From an uncultured Ruminococcus sp. (GTDB taxonomy: Bacteria > Bacillota > Clostridia > Oscillospirales > Acutalibacteraceae), in NCBI GenBank assembly GCA_900539465.1, contig UQCF01000005.1, positions 80,044 to 144,043 of the forward strand: 64,000 nucleotides of DNA, read 5' to 3'. A program made the translations under genes and the position numbers. Shown one piece after another: positions 41,204 to 49,751 of this stretch; the stretch's first letter is position 1, and every line of letters starts with the position of its first letter. A model generated the notes under the pieces. It did not search any database. It worked only from the letters and a program-made list of their open reading frames with translations, and was not told where the DNA came from.

Positions 41204-42379
41204 ATGGCTATAAATGAAGCATATGAAAACATCATAAATTCAGGCGATACACCTGCATATGTTTTTGATACGGATAAATTTGCCGCAAGAGCGCAAAAAA
41301 CAGCTTCTGCGCTCGGTGATAATATTCCTCTTTGCTACTCAATAAAGGCAAATCCTTTTCTTATAAAGCATTTGCCATCATGTGTGCAGTGGCTTGAGGT
41401 TTGCAGCCCCGGAGAGCTTACCATATGTGAAAACACAGGCATTGACCTTGGCCGCATAATCTTTTCGGGCGTAAATAAAACTCAAGAAGATGTTGAGCGT
41501 GCAATGGCTGACGGCGTAGGCATATTCACCGCAGAGAGTCTTTTACACGCAGAACTTATCAACGATTGCGCCGTTAAAAACGGCAAAACCGTTCCTATAA
41601 TACTGCGCCTTTCATGCGGCAATCAGTTCGGCATGGACGAGAGTGACATACGCAAAATAATAAGCGGACGCGACGAATACAAAGGGCTTGATATAAAGGG
41701 TCTTCACTATTATACGGGCACACAAAAGAAAAAGGCCGCTATTATAAGAGATGAACTTGCCGTTCTTGAAGACCTTATCGAATCTCTTAAAAAAGACTAC
41801 GGCTTTTGCACCGACCATGTTGAGTACGGTCCGGGTCTTGCGTGCGATTACTTCGGCAAGGAGCCGGAGGAGACGGACATGCTTCTGCTCAGCGAAGCTT
41901 CGGAGTACCTCAGAGAGTTTGCACAAAAATATCCTCTCAGCATAGAGATGGGTAGATTTTTGGCATCGGACTGCGGCTCGTATCTCACTAAGATTATGGA
42001 TACCAAGGTTACTCACGGCATCAATTATGCCATATGTGACGGTGGCATAAACCATTTAAAATATTATGGTCAGACAATGGCAATGCAGGTTCCGCATATC
42101 ACCGTTTACCGTCCTGTGGGGGATAAGGCAGAGAACTGGTCGCTTTGCGGCAGTCTTTGCACAACGGCAGATGTTTTAGTCAGAAAAGCGGAACTCACAG
42201 GTGCCGGTGCAGGATCTGTTTTGGTCTTTGACCGTGCAGGTGCATACTCGGTAACCGAGGGACTGGCTCTGTTTTTGAGCAGACCCATGCCCAATATTTA
42301 TATTTATTCCGAAAACGGCGGACTTATAAAGCTTCGCGGTCAGATACTTACAGACCCTTTAAACACACCTAAATTTTAA
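41204..42379 (+). CDS. Fold-type III PLP-dependent amino acid decarboxylase
   Basis: This 391-residue protein belongs to the ornithine/diaminopimelate decarboxylase (group IV) family. The PLP Lys is K48 in CYSIKANP; SPGEL, the barrel motif GLHYYTGTQ (HxxxGS/T type), YGPGLACDYFG and the C-terminal LCTTADVL and RAGAYSVTEG motifs follow. In diaminopimelate decarboxylases the C-terminal motif reads CESGD; here the Glu is Thr, so lysine synthesis is unlikely. The nearest functional analogues by context are BtrK of butirosin synthesis, which decarboxylates a glutamyl group on a carrier protein, and the decarboxylases next to ligases in exosortase loci. It has no place in canonical dlt operons, which makes it the key gene of this cluster. 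Substrate unknown. Confidence 0.9.
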   Translation: MAINEAYENIINSGDTPAYVFDTDKFAARAQKTASALGDNIPLCYSIKANPFLIKHLPSCVQWLEVCSPGELTICENTGIDLGRIIFSGVNKTQEDVERAMADGVGIFTAESLLHAELINDCAVKNGKTVPIILRLSCGNQFGMDESDIRKIISGRDEYKGLDIKGLHYYTGTQKKKAAIIRDELAVLEDLIESLKKDYGFCTDHVEYGPGLACDYFGKEPEETDMLLLSEASEYLREFAQKYPLSIEMGRFLASDCGSYLTKIMDTKVTHGINYAICDGGINHLKYYGQTMAMQVPHITVYRPVGDKAENWSLCGSLCTTADVLVRKAELTGAGAGSVLVFDRAGAYSVTEGLALFLSRPMPNIYIYSENGGLIKLRGQILTDPLNTPKF

Positions 42380-42391
42380 GGAAATAAAAAA

Positions 42392-43999
42392 ATGACTTTA
42401 ACATCTATAAAATTTTTTGTTTTTGTAGCCGCAACGGTTTTGGTATATTATATATGCCCAAAAAAATTCAGATGGACAGTTTTACTCGTTGCAAGCTACG
42501 CATTTTACGGTATAGTATGCCTTAAATATATGCCGTTTATCGTTTTCACTACCCTGAGCACTTATGCCTGCGGGTTGTGGATAGGCAAAATAGCGCAAAA
42601 GGGCTCGGATACGGTAAAAGAGAAAAAAGGCGAGTGGTCGTTCAGCGATAAAAAAGCTTTTAAAGCAAAGGTAAATAAGAAGAAAAGACTTGTTCTCGCA
42701 CTTGCACTCGTTTTGAATTTCGGTATTCTTGCCGTGCTTAAATACTATAACTTTTTCTCGGGCTCTATTACGGGTCTTCTGCAAAATTTAGGCAGCAGCG
42801 CGGAGCTCCCTTTGTTCAAGCTGTTTTTGCCGCTCGGTATTTCTTTCTATACTTTTCAGGCAATGGGATATATTATCGACGTATGCCGCGGCAAAACAAA
42901 GGCAGAAAAAAATCCGGCAAAGTTTGCGCTGTTTGTCTCCTTTTTTCCACAGATTATACAGGGGCCTATCAGCATATACAGCGACCTTGCAAAGCAGTTA
43001 TATGAGCCCCACGCTTTAAAATACGAAAACATAAAATACGGCTTTCAGCTTATTTTGTGGGGATTGTTTAAGAAAATGGTCATTGCCGACAGAGCGGTTG
43101 TTCTCATCAACACCGTTTTGTGCGACAAGAGCAATTATTCCGGCACATTTATTTTGATAACGGCGCTGACTTATGCGCTTCAGCTTTATGCCGATTTCTC
43201 CGGCGGAATAGATATTTCGCGCGGCGTTGCTCAAATGCTCGGCATAAATCTTGCAGAGAACTTTAAACGTCCGTATTTTTCAAAATCCATCGGCGAATAT
43301 TGGCGCCGCTGGCATATTACTCTCGGCGCATGGATGAAGAATTATATCTTCTATTCTCTCACGCTTTCGGGCGGATTTTTAAAGCTCGGCAAATGGACTA
43401 AAAAACACCTCGGCAAGCACATAGGCAAGGTTTTGCCGGGCAGCATAGCAACATTTGTTGTTTTCCTTGTTATCGGTCTTTGGCACGGCGCAAACTGGAA
43501 GTATATCGGCTTCGGCGTATGGAACGGCGCAATTATGTTTGTTTCAAGCCTTTTGGAGCCTGCGTTCAGAAAGTTTACGTCTGCCTTAAAAATCAGAACC
43601 GAGTGCCTGAGCTATCGAATTTTCCAAATGATAAGAACATTTATTGTTGTTTTGATAGGCTATTATTTCGATATAGCAGATGGGTTTAAAGACGCTCTTG
43701 TTATGATGAAAAATTCGGTTCTCGATTTTCACCCGGGCGAACTTATGAATCTTGCAAAAATTCAATCGCTCGGTCTTGAACATGTCGATTACGGAGTTCT
43801 TGCGGTTTCGTCTCTTATTTTGCTTTCTGTGTCACTTCTTCAAGAGAGACATACGACATCCGGCTTGCGTGTTGCAATAGGCAGTCAAAACATCATATTC
43901 CAGTGGATTGTTATGCTCTGCGGCATAGCCGCAATTGTGGCTTTCGGTATGTACGGACCGGGAACCAACGCGAGTGAGTTTGTTTATATGCAGTTTTAA
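42392..43999 (+). CDS. MBOAT-family O-acyltransferase (DltB/AlgI-like)
   Basis: This 535-residue integral membrane protein has many helices and the MBOAT signatures: LPLGISFYTFQAMGYIID, KRPYFSKSIGEYWRRWHITL (family-specific loop, here cut to WRRWHITLGAWM) and GLWHGANW with catalytic H365. MBOAT proteins of the DltB/AlgI group take an acyl or aminoacyl group from a carrier or CoA on the cytoplasmic side and move it across the membrane for transfer to a polymer. In this operon the natural donor is the carrier protein two genes upstream. It is longer than DltB (about 400) and closer to AlgI/PatA in length. A hairpin separates it from the last gene. Confidence 0.93.
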   Translation: MTLTSIKFFVFVAATVLVYYICPKKFRWTVLLVASYAFYGIVCLKYMPFIVFTTLSTYACGLWIGKIAQKGSDTVKEKKGEWSFSDKKAFKAKVNKKKRLVLALALVLNFGILAVLKYYNFFSGSITGLLQNLGSSAELPLFKLFLPLGISFYTFQAMGYIIDVCRGKTKAEKNPAKFALFVSFFPQIIQGPISIYSDLAKQLYEPHALKYENIKYGFQLILWGLFKKMVIADRAVVLINTVLCDKSNYSGTFILITALTYALQLYADFSGGIDISRGVAQMLGINLAENFKRPYFSKSIGEYWRRWHITLGAWMKNYIFYSLTLSGGFLKLGKWTKKHLGKHIGKVLPGSIATFVVFLVIGLWHGANWKYIGFGVWNGAIMFVSSLLEPAFRKFTSALKIRTECLSYRIFQMIRTFIVVLIGYYFDIADGFKDALVMMKNSVLDFHPGELMNLAKIQSLGLEHVDYGVLAVSSLILLSVSLLQERHTTSGLRVAIGSQNIIFQWIVMLCGIAAIVAFGMYGPGTNASEFVYMQF

Positions 44000-44012
44000 A
44001 GTTAAAGCCAAA

Positions 44013-44033
44013 AAGCGGCAGATATTGCCGCTT
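44013..44033 (+). other. Hairpin just upstream of the SGNH gene
   Basis: AAGCGGCA (44013-44020) pairs perfectly with TGCCGCTT (44026-44033) over a 5-nt loop, right before the CGGAGG ribosome binding site. It has no T run, so it is more likely an mRNA stability or translation element than a terminator. Confidence 0.5.
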
Positions 44034-44044
44034 ACGGAGGTATT

Positions 44045-45154
44045 ATGAAAATCAGACATTTTATAAGAATAACGGCATTTGCTGTGGCTGTGGTTTGTAT
44101 GCTGTCGTTTATGTCGGTATTTTTAAGAGTAAACAACGGCCGAGACGTTATGGGAATTTACAGCTTTTACAAAGAACCGGAAAACAGCATTGACGTTGCC
44201 CTTATCGGACCGAGCCAAATATATACCGGCTTTTATTCACCGCTTGCATATAAAGAGTATGGGTTTACAAGTTATGCGTTTTCAACGGCATCAATGCTTT
44301 CGTCTCTTTATATTCCGGCAGTAAAAGAAATAAGACGGCTTCAAAATCCCAAGCTGTTTGTGTTTGAGGTTTGGGGTTTCTTTGAGAGTGCGGAGAACGG
44401 ATACCGCGAAAGTCCGGTGAGACGTGTTATTGACAATATGCCGGATTCTCCGAATAAAAGAGAAATGATTGAGACGATAGTTCCGGAGAAAGAAAGGAAT
44501 ACCTACAAGTATCCGCTTTTAAAATACCACACACAGTGGGAAAATCTTTCGAAATGTATCAGCATACTTAACTCAAAAATAAAAATTTCAAAACGCGGAT
44601 ATTCTCTTACCAAAAACTTTTCTACCATAACAATGAAGGCGAATAAAAACAGTTTTTCAGAGATGAACTACCTTCATTTTTCTGACGAAGCCTTGAATAA
44701 TATGGAGGTACTTCTCAAATACTGTAAAGATAATAATATTGATGCTTTGTTTGTGAGATCCCCTGATTTAAAAAAGACAGAAGATAAAGAATCTTTTGCA
44801 AAGGCCGAAGCACTTATTAAAAGTTACGGCTTTAACTTTTTGAATATGGATCATCATAAAAAAGAAATGGGATTAGTTGATTTTCACGACTATTATAACT
44901 ATGATCATCTTAATATATACGGTATGCCTAAGATGACCAGATATCTTTCAAATTATATCGTAAGTAATTATGATGTTAAGTCAGAGCATACCGAGCAGGT
45001 GAAAAAAGAGTGGGATGAGTGTGCAAAATACACCGATAAGGTTATTGATTATTGCACCAAAATGATTGAACTTAAAAATACACGCGAGTGTTATTTTCCC
45101 GATGATTTCAGCACTGTTCCGCAGGCACCGGCTAAAAAAGGCGGTAGAAGTTAA
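44045..45154 (+). CDS. DltD/AlgX-like SGNH-fold membrane protein
   Basis: This 369-residue protein has one N-terminal membrane segment (about 9-27) and an extracellular SGNH-hydrolase-like domain: VALIGPSQIYTGF with nucleophile candidate S57, and a late YDHLNIYG motif (D287, H288). DltD and AlgX/AlgJ proteins with this fold complete transfer of D-Ala or acetyl groups to a polymer outside the cell, as partners of an MBOAT protein. A CGGAGG ribosome binding site precedes ATG 44045. It is the last gene of the seven-gene operon, before a strong terminator. The Lys/Pro-rich C-terminus (PQAPAKKGGRS) may be exposed. Partnership with the MBOAT protein is inferred from order and fold. Confidence 0.82.
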   Translation: MKIRHFIRITAFAVAVVCMLSFMSVFLRVNNGRDVMGIYSFYKEPENSIDVALIGPSQIYTGFYSPLAYKEYGFTSYAFSTASMLSSLYIPAVKEIRRLQNPKLFVFEVWGFFESAENGYRESPVRRVIDNMPDSPNKREMIETIVPEKERNTYKYPLLKYHTQWENLSKCISILNSKIKISKRGYSLTKNFSTITMKANKNSFSEMNYLHFSDEALNNMEVLLKYCKDNNIDALFVRSPDLKKTEDKESFAKAEALIKSYGFNFLNMDHHKKEMGLVDFHDYYNYDHLNIYGMPKMTRYLSNYIVSNYDVKSEHTEQVKKEWDECAKYTDKVIDYCTKMIELKNTRECYFPDDFSTVPQAPAKKGGRS

Positions 45155-45159
45155 AATGA

Positions 45160-45196
45160 AAAACGCAGAAAGGGCAAAACTTTCTGCGTTTTAATT
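45160..45196. terminator. Bidirectional terminator between the transfer operon and azlD
   Basis: AAAACGCAGAAAG (45160-45172) pairs perfectly with CTTTCTGCGTTTT (45180-45192), with T- and A-rich flanks. Confidence 0.88.
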
Positions 45197-45205
45197 TTAT
45201 AATTA

Positions 45206-45535
45206 TTAAAATACAAATCTTAAAAGTATCATATATATTGCCGTTCCGCCGAATACGCTGAGCAGTGTGTTCTTCTTCCATACATGAAGCAAAACAACAC
45301 ACGCGGCGGCGATAAGCTCCGGCAAGCCGTGCGGCGACTGCACAAAAGATACATTTTTAAAGCAGTATACAACCAGCATACCTATTATCGCATACGGCAA
45401 TACAGTGCCGAGGTATGAGATGAATTTGGGTCGTTTTCTTCCCTCGGGGAAGAGCACAAACGGCATGAATCTCAGCACAGCCGTAATTCCCGCCATAATG
45501 GCTATCTGAATGAGGGCGTAATTGGTTTCAGTCAT
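45206..45535 (-). CDS. azlD: AzlD-type branched-chain amino acid transport subunit
   Basis: This 109-residue membrane protein with about four helices matches AzlD (LRFMPFVLFPEGRKRPKFISYLG, cut here to RFMPFVLF, is the family-specific segment). AzlD works with AzlC to export branched-chain amino acids or their analogues. Start ATG 45535 lies inside the 3' end of azlC (eight-base overlap) with GGAGGAG upstream, so translation is coupled. Confidence 0.9.
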   Translation of the reverse strand: MTETNYALIQIAIMAGITAVLRFMPFVLFPEGRKRPKFISYLGTVLPYAIIGMLVVYCFKNVSFVQSPHGLPELIAAACVVLLHVWKKNTLLSVFGGTAIYMILLRFVF

Positions 45536-46226
45536 TGTTTGGCTCCTCCTTTTGCAGTTTCTTTCTGAAGAGTGAAAGGATAAGCGCAATTATTATCATC
45601 GACGGAATAATAAAATTATCCGCGCCGAATATCGCAAGGCAGACTATTGAAACCGCGACGCCGATAATTGCCGGCAGGTGCCTCTTTTGAGACATCCATT
45701 GGTCAACGAATATGACTATAAACAGTGCCGTCATGGCAAAATCCACACCTTTAAGCTCAAAGGGGAGGAGCGAGCCAAGCAGCGCACCGAGCATACAGCC
45801 GCATATCCAATAAATTTGGTCAAAAAGCGTCAAAAGAAAAAAATATTTTTTTGGCTCTGCGCCGTCGGGCACATTGCCGGAGCATACGAGCGAATATGTT
45901 TCGTCGGTAAGGCCGAATATCATATACGGCTTTGCCGCGCCCATGCCTTTGTATGTATCAAGCAGCGAGAAGCCGTAAAAAAAGTGGCGTGCGTTTATAA
46001 AAAAGGCAATAAATGCAGTTGATATAAGAGAAGCGCCGCCGCTTAAAATATCAACCGCGGCATATTGCAGCGAACCCGAGTACATGGTGAGTGCCATAAG
46101 CCCCGCCCACCACAGGCTGTACCCCTTGCTTTGAAGCAGCACGCCAAAGCCTATGCCGAGCGCGAGGTAGCCTGCCATAATCGGTAAACTTGCCTTAAAC
46201 GCCGCTTTAACTGATTTTTTTAACAT
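45528..46226 (-). CDS. azlC: AzlC-type branched-chain amino acid exporter
   Basis: This 232-residue membrane protein has the AzlC pattern: ASLPIMAGYLALGIGFGVL near the start, GSLQYAAVDIL, NARHFFYGFSLL and GLTDETYSL. It forms the larger half of the AzlCD exporter, which lowers internal leucine, isoleucine and valine or toxic analogues. ATG 46226 has no good ribosome binding site; a tiny reading frame with GGAAAGG in front ends a few bases earlier, so translation may be coupled to it. The region between it and the GH27 gene (46227-46497) is AT-rich and carries the GH27 promoter. Confidence 0.9.
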   Translation of the reverse strand: MLKKSVKAAFKASLPIMAGYLALGIGFGVLLQSKGYSLWWAGLMALTMYSGSLQYAAVDILSGGASLISTAFIAFFINARHFFYGFSLLDTYKGMGAAKPYMIFGLTDETYSLVCSGNVPDGAEPKKYFFLLTLFDQIYWICGCMLGALLGSLLPFELKGVDFAMTALFIVIFVDQWMSQKRHLPAIIGVAVSIVCLAIFGADNFIIPSMIIIALILSLFRKKLQKEEPNND

Positions 46227-46421
46227 ATTTTTATAGGATGAGTTTTTTTAAAGCCGCATCCCTTTCCTTTCTTGTTATTTTGCTAAATTTAAGCACCCGA
46301 TTATTGTAACATATTACAAAATTCAAGTCAATTTGCAGAGCTTGCTTTTTATTTGCCGATTTCTGATTTTTCGTTGATGTTTTATAGCTTTTAATTTTTT
46401 TTCTTAAATAGTTTAAATCTA

Positions 46422-46450
46422 TTGACACTTTATTCCCGTTGTGGTAGATT
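46422..46450 (+). promoter_or_regulatory. Promoter of the GH27 gene
   Basis: A perfect TTGACA (46422-46427), a 17-bp spacer and TAGATT (46445-46450), about 48 bp before the start codon. Confidence 0.65.
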
Positions 46451-46497
46451 TTTAGCTAAGGCAACGCCTTTATTTTAAATTATCGGAGGACGATTAA

Positions 46498-47673
46498 GTG
46501 ATAGTAAAAAGACCCCCAATGGGCTGGAATTCATGGAACACTTTCGGAGAGAACATAAACGAAAAGGTTGTTCTTGAAACAGCGGATTATATTGTTGATA
46601 ACGGATTTAAAGATCTCGGATACGAGTATGTTATTATAGATGACTGCTGGAGTCTCAGAGAGCGCAACGAAAAGGGTGAAATCGTGCCCGACCCCGAGAA
46701 ATTCCCTCACGGTATGAAATATGTTGCGGATTATATTCACTCAAAAGGGCTTAAGTTCGGCATGTATTCCTGCGCCGGTTCGCTTACCTGCGCCAGATAC
46801 CCCGGCAGCTATGACCATGAGTTCACGGATGCAAAGTGCTTTGCAGAGTGGGGTGTAGACTATTTAAAATACGACTTCTGCTTTCACCCTTATGCAACCT
46901 TTGGTCATATTCTTTACAAAAGAATGTCTCTTGCGCTTGCAAACAGCGGCAGAGATATAGTCTTTGCGGCTTGCTCATGGGGAGCAGAAAACACAAAGAC
47001 ATGGATAAAAGAAACAGGAGCGCACACATGGCGCTCAACCGGCGATGTTTTTGACTCTTGGGAGTCAATTAAAACGCTTGCCACCGAGCAAATGCAGGTG
47101 CTTGAATATAACGGAAACGGCTGCTTTAACGACATGGATATGCTCGTTGTCGGCATGAACGGCGAGGGCAATGTCGGCCTCACAGGCGGCACAAGAGACG
47201 AATACCGCACTCACTTTGCGTTTTGGGCAATGATGGGCTCACCCCTTATCATCGGCTGTGATTTGAGAAAGGCGGACGACGAAGCACTTGCCATTCTTAA
47301 AAACAAGGGAATTATCGAAATTGACCAGGACGAAGCTTACAGACAGCCGTTCTTCCTCAATGAGTACCGTGATTATCGCAGAACGAGGGGAGTAAACGAC
47401 CCGCTTTATGAGAGATATGACCTTGACCGTCCCGTTATGGCAAGATTTCTATCAAACGGCGATATTGCTCTCGCGGCGTTCAATTTCACCGATTCACGCG
47501 GAACAACCGACGCCACCATTGACGCTCTCGGCATAGGCGAGTGCACGGGCAAAACCATTGAGCTCACTAACCTTTGGACGGGTGAAGTAACCAAAATAAA
47601 GAACGGACTTTTCATGGTTGACCTTGACCCGCACGAGTGTGTAATTTATCGCGCAAAAGTAGTTGACCTTTAA
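46498..47673 (+). CDS. GH27 alpha-galactosidase
   Basis: This 391-residue protein matches glycoside hydrolase family 27: PPMGWNSWNTFG at the start, IIDDCWS, the nucleophile D126 in YLKYDFC, the acid/base D183 in RSTGDVFDSW, and NDMDMLVVG. The C-terminal 90 residues are the beta-sandwich domain usual for the family. It removes terminal alpha-galactose (raffinose-type sugars, galactomannan, host glycans). No signal peptide, so it acts inside the cell. The start is GTG 46498 with CGGAGG eight bases upstream. A small zinc-finger gene overlaps its stop. Confidence 0.95.
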   Translation: MIVKRPPMGWNSWNTFGENINEKVVLETADYIVDNGFKDLGYEYVIIDDCWSLRERNEKGEIVPDPEKFPHGMKYVADYIHSKGLKFGMYSCAGSLTCARYPGSYDHEFTDAKCFAEWGVDYLKYDFCFHPYATFGHILYKRMSLALANSGRDIVFAACSWGAENTKTWIKETGAHTWRSTGDVFDSWESIKTLATEQMQVLEYNGNGCFNDMDMLVVGMNGEGNVGLTGGTRDEYRTHFAFWAMMGSPLIIGCDLRKADDEALAILKNKGIIEIDQDEAYRQPFFLNEYRDYRRTRGVNDPLYERYDLDRPVMARFLSNGDIALAAFNFTDSRGTTDATIDALGIGECTGKTIELTNLWTGEVTKIKNGLFMVDLDPHECVIYRAKVVDL

Positions 47674-47879
47674 TGGCTAAGTGCAAAAATTGTGCAAAAG
47701 AGCTGACTAACGATGAAGTCGGCATGACCAAAAAACTCATAAACAGAGGTTCTGCGGAGTTTTATTGCATGGACTGCCTGGCGCAGATTTTTAAATGCGA
47801 CAGAGCTCTTTTAGAGAAAAAACTCAGTCAGTTCAGAGCAATGGGGTGCGCCTTGTTTTCGCAGGACATCACGGATTAG
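47673..47879 (+). CDS. Small zinc-finger-like protein
   Basis: This 68-residue protein has two Cys pairs, CKNC at the start and CMDC near residue 32, spaced like a treble-clef or zinc-ribbon knuckle, followed by a helix (DRALLEKKLSQFRAMG) and a further Cys. It overlaps the GH27 stop as TAATG, so its translation depends on the upstream gene. I do not recognise the family; a small DNA-, RNA- or protein-binding zinc protein is a guess. Confidence 0.7.
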   Translation: MAKCKNCAKELTNDEVGMTKKLINRGSAEFYCMDCLAQIFKCDRALLEKKLSQFRAMGCALFSQDITD

Positions 47880-47902
47880 TGCAGAACTAAGAGCAAAATA
47901 CA

Positions 47903-47965
47903 AAAAGCTATAATTCACAAAGACTTGTGCCGACTCGGCACTGCTTGCGAATTATAGCTTTTATT
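47903..47965. terminator. Hairpin of the CACTGCT/GAATTATA family; terminator for both sides
   Basis: AAAAGCTATAATTC (47903-47916) pairs perfectly with GAATTATAGCTTTT (47949-47962). The loop contains its own dyad GTGCCGA/TCGGCAC and CACTGCT (47939-47945). Flanking A and T runs allow termination of the GH27 unit and of rqcH. Confidence 0.75.
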
Positions 47966-47987
47966 GTTAATAAGCAAATAAGGTTAA

Positions 47988-49739
47988 TTATTTTTGAATT
48001 TGCATTTTTTCAATCTTTTCTCTGTCCGGCGTGACATTCACCGAATAATAAACATGATAAATAACCTTTCCGGGCGGTGCGCTCGGCGGTTTTTTTAAAT
48101 TTTTTACAAGCGTGTAGTCAACGGGCACAAGCTTCGCCTCTCTCGCTTTGCTGTGATATGCCGCAATTTCTGCCGCTTCGACTATCGCTTCGTCGCTTAT
48201 TTCACGGTTTTCGCTCTGGATTATAACGTGCGAGCCGTGAATTTTTTGCGTGTGAAGCCACATGTCGCTTTTTTGCGCGGTTTTAAAAGTAAGCCTGTCG
48301 TTTTGAATGTTGTTTTTGCCGACAAGCACATGAAAACCGTCGCTTGTAATATATTCAAGCGGAGCGGAGGGCTTCACTTTTTTCTTGTCCTTTGCTTTCG
48401 GCTTTAAAAATCCGCTTAAAACAAGCTCGTTTCTTATCTCGTCTATCTCGGCTTGCGAAGATGATCTTTCGAGTGCGTCGGATACCGATTCAAGATATTG
48501 CAGTTCTTCCTCTCCTTTTTCAATAAGCCCGGTGAGCATTTGCTCCGCAGTTTTTGCCTTGCGGTATTTTTTGAAATACTTTTGCGCGTTGGCGGCGGGC
48601 GAGAGTGCGGGATCCGCCTTTATTCTTAAAATATTATTGTTGTCATAATAATTCGGCAGGTCATAATATAAAGAGCCTTTTTGAAGATTATACAAATTTG
48701 CGTTGATAAGCTCCGCACAAATTCTCATATGTTCGCGGTCGGCGCAGGCTTCAAGCTCGGCACGTCTCAAATCAAGCTTTTTTGCCGAACGCTCTGTTGC
48801 ACTGTGCAAAAATTTAACAAGGTCGCGCCCCTTTTGCCTGGTGCGTTCCGCACGGTCCTTTTCATAATAAAAGTTATCAAGCAGCTGCGAAAAACTTTCG
48901 CATTTTTTGCAGGTTCTGCTGCTGCCGTATTGCTCTATTTTCATAAAGCTGAAATCAGTCGGAACACCTTCGGAGTCAATTAAAATATAAGGCTCGCCCG
49001 TGCAGTTCATTGCTGTGGATTGAAGCGTTTTAATCTCGCCAAAAAGCAGCATTTCCTGCCGTTCGGACATATCGCACACTCTTATGTCTCCGCCGCTTTT
49101 ATAAGCTATTTCACGGCATACAACGGGTGAGAGACCTTGCGCCGAAGAAAGTATTGCGGAGGATAGATTTTTTTGCCCGTTGCTTTTTATTCCGAGCAGC
49201 ATATCGTTTGCGCTTATGCTTAAAAAATCGGGCTTATCCTGAGCCGGCGGGGGAGTGTAGGGAAATCCGGGTAAAATCTGCCTTACCGCAGAGCGGCTGA
49301 AATCTATTCGCTTTATCGCGTCCGTAATGCGCCCGTTTTCGTCCGTAAGAATTATGTTGCTGTGCTTTGCCATTATCTCAATAGAGAGCGTGAGCGTTAC
49401 GCGGTCGCCTATTTCGTTCGTAGCGTCAAAGTCAAGATACAGCACTCTGTCAAGCCCCGGCTGTCGAATATCTTTTAAAATCGCATTTGTAAGCTTCTTT
49501 CTCAAAAGCATACAAAACATAGGAGGAGTTGCCGGGTTTTCGGGTGCGTAAGAGGTCAGATTTATTCTTGGGCTGTTTACTCTGACAGATAAAAACAGTT
49601 TGTAAGCGCCCGATTTTGAGCGCAAATGTATCACCAGCTCTTCGCGTGAGGGCTGGTGTATTTTTTCTGCTCTTGCACCTATAATGCGGGGCGCAAGTTC
49701 GTTTTTTATGTGGTTTAAAAATATGCCGTCAAGTGCCAT
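47988..49739 (-). CDS. rqcH: RqcH, ribosome quality control (NFACT) protein
   Basis: RqcH binds stalled 50S-peptidyl-tRNA complexes and adds C-terminal alanine tails that mark the stuck peptide for degradation; older annotation calls it fibronectin-binding protein A. The 583-residue protein has the NFACT-N domain (MALDGIFLNHIKNEL), the D97-R98 pair needed for Ala-tRNA use (QPGLDRVLYLDFD), a central coiled-coil region (about 290-420) and the NFACT-R domain with SDMWLHTQKIHGSHVII. It is the last gene of the ileS operon, 12 bases after the NIF3 gene, and is followed by a hairpin terminator. Confidence 0.95.
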   Translation of the reverse strand: MALDGIFLNHIKNELAPRIIGARAEKIHQPSREELVIHLRSKSGAYKLFLSVRVNSPRINLTSYAPENPATPPMFCMLLRKKLTNAILKDIRQPGLDRVLYLDFDATNEIGDRVTLTLSIEIMAKHSNIILTDENGRITDAIKRIDFSRSAVRQILPGFPYTPPPAQDKPDFLSISANDMLLGIKSNGQKNLSSAILSSAQGLSPVVCREIAYKSGGDIRVCDMSERQEMLLFGEIKTLQSTAMNCTGEPYILIDSEGVPTDFSFMKIEQYGSSRTCKKCESFSQLLDNFYYEKDRAERTRQKGRDLVKFLHSATERSAKKLDLRRAELEACADREHMRICAELINANLYNLQKGSLYYDLPNYYDNNNILRIKADPALSPAANAQKYFKKYRKAKTAEQMLTGLIEKGEEELQYLESVSDALERSSSQAEIDEIRNELVLSGFLKPKAKDKKKVKPSAPLEYITSDGFHVLVGKNNIQNDRLTFKTAQKSDMWLHTQKIHGSHVIIQSENREISDEAIVEAAEIAAYHSKAREAKLVPVDYTLVKNLKKPPSAPPGKVIYHVYYSVNVTPDREKIEKMQIQK

Positions 49740-49751
49740 TGGGTATCTCCG

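Noticed and set aside
41204..42379. Diaminopimelate decarboxylase (lysA)
   Set aside because: The CESGD motif is CTTAD and the gene sits behind a carrier protein rather than lysine genes.
39440..45154. Canonical D-alanylation (dltXABCD) operon
   Set aside because: Gene order, the decarboxylase, the longer MBOAT protein and the divergent SGNH protein do not fit dltABCD, so dlt symbols are not used.
46231..46428. Minus-strand open frame of 65 codons before azlC
   Set aside because: Lysine-rich low-complexity translation of an AT-rich promoter region; no ribosome binding site at its start and it overlaps the GH27 promoter on the other strand.
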